A DNA stretch of 33,929 nucleotides from Clostridia bacterium (lineage in GTDB: Bacteria; Bacillota; DSM-12270; Thermacetogeniales; Thermacetogeniaceae). Position 1 is the stretch's first letter. Every line of letters begins with the position of its first letter. The notes below the pieces were generated by a model that was not told the DNA's origin, did no database searches, and saw only the letters and a list, made by a program, of their open reading frames with translations. The stretch spans positions 1 to 33,929 of the forward strand of contig CADDZD010000019.1 in assembly GCA_902812385.1 (NCBI GenBank), written 5' to 3'. Both the position numbers and the translations under genes were made by a program. Positions 33,854 to 33,929 of the stretch are shown here, piece after piece.

Positions 33854-33928
33854 TTAATTTGAAAAAAGGCAAAGTTGTCCCCAGGATTCCTTTTTCTTGA
33901 TTTGGAAATAGCTTTCGATTTCCTCCTT
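33854..33928 (-). CDS. C-terminal end of an unidentified gene at the window edge
   Basis: A frame open at the right edge encodes about 24 residues (KEEIESYFQIKKKESWGQLC and on) ending at a TAA at 33854-33856, upstream of the glycosyltransferase relic and on the same strand. It looks like a plausible charged, helical C-terminus, but it is too short to recognise and may be chance. Confidence 0.25.
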   Translation of the reverse strand, partial: KEEIESYFQIKKKESWGQLCLFSN

Positions 33929-33929
33929 G

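Overview
The window reads as chromosome of an anaerobic, monoderm Clostridia-type Firmicute with moderate to high GC content. The evidence is a set of Gram-positive traits: a T-box leader before two-subunit glyQS, a CcpN-type HTH-CBS regulator beside the pyruvate phosphate dikinase (PPDK) regulatory protein, comFA-comFC next to the yvyF-flgM-flgN-flgK cluster, FliW-CsrA, an ECF biotin importer, and a Tad pilus locus with no secretin. A Ni-Fe carbon monoxide dehydrogenase (CooS) with a CooF-like ferredoxin suggests an acetogen, carboxydotroph or syntroph. Nothing here fixes the species.

Layout, low to high coordinate: ppdK (cut by the window edge), ppsR and a ccpN-like gene form an overlapping minus-strand operon for PEP/pyruvate control (1-3591). 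Repeat copy A and an AT-rich stretch follow. Then come glyS and glyQ behind a glycine T-box (4092-7411), a DUF4342 protein, recO, and a broken bioB (8754-9253). Divergent to bioB, bioY-ecfA-ecfT (9539-11749) encodes a biotin transporter; two BirA-type operators lie between. The convergent cooF-cooS pair (11869-14276) is followed by repeat copy B, a repeat fragment and a decayed duplicate of the cooS 3' end. The flagellar/competence region (14870-24352) has csrA, fliW and flgL, then a plus-strand cyclodeaminase/cyclohydrolase gene with repeat copy C, then flgK, flgN, flgM, yvyF, a DUF1614 protein, comFC and comFA. Repeat copy D (24459-24984) separates this from a DUF192 gene and a Tad/Flp pilus locus (25358-32967: tadC, tadB, tadA, cpaE, cpaB, tadG-like, tadE, prepilin peptidase, and a 54-residue Flp pilin). 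A frameshifted glycosyltransferase-like gene and the edge of another reading frame close the window.

The most unusual content is a family of modular, nested inverted repeats found only between genes (copies A to D plus a fragment). Each copy has the same two outer boxes and a 12-13 bp terminal inverted repeat (GGTTTATCCTTGC type). The core of copy A is inverted relative to its flanks. Copy D contains further palindromes stacked inside one another, with one apical hairpin exchanged for a different 91-bp hairpin. I do not recognise this family. Other points to follow: a regulated but dead bioB beside a biotin importer, a probable AUC start codon for the ccpN-like gene, a relic second cooS tail, and AT-rich variable centres in both FlgK and FlgL.
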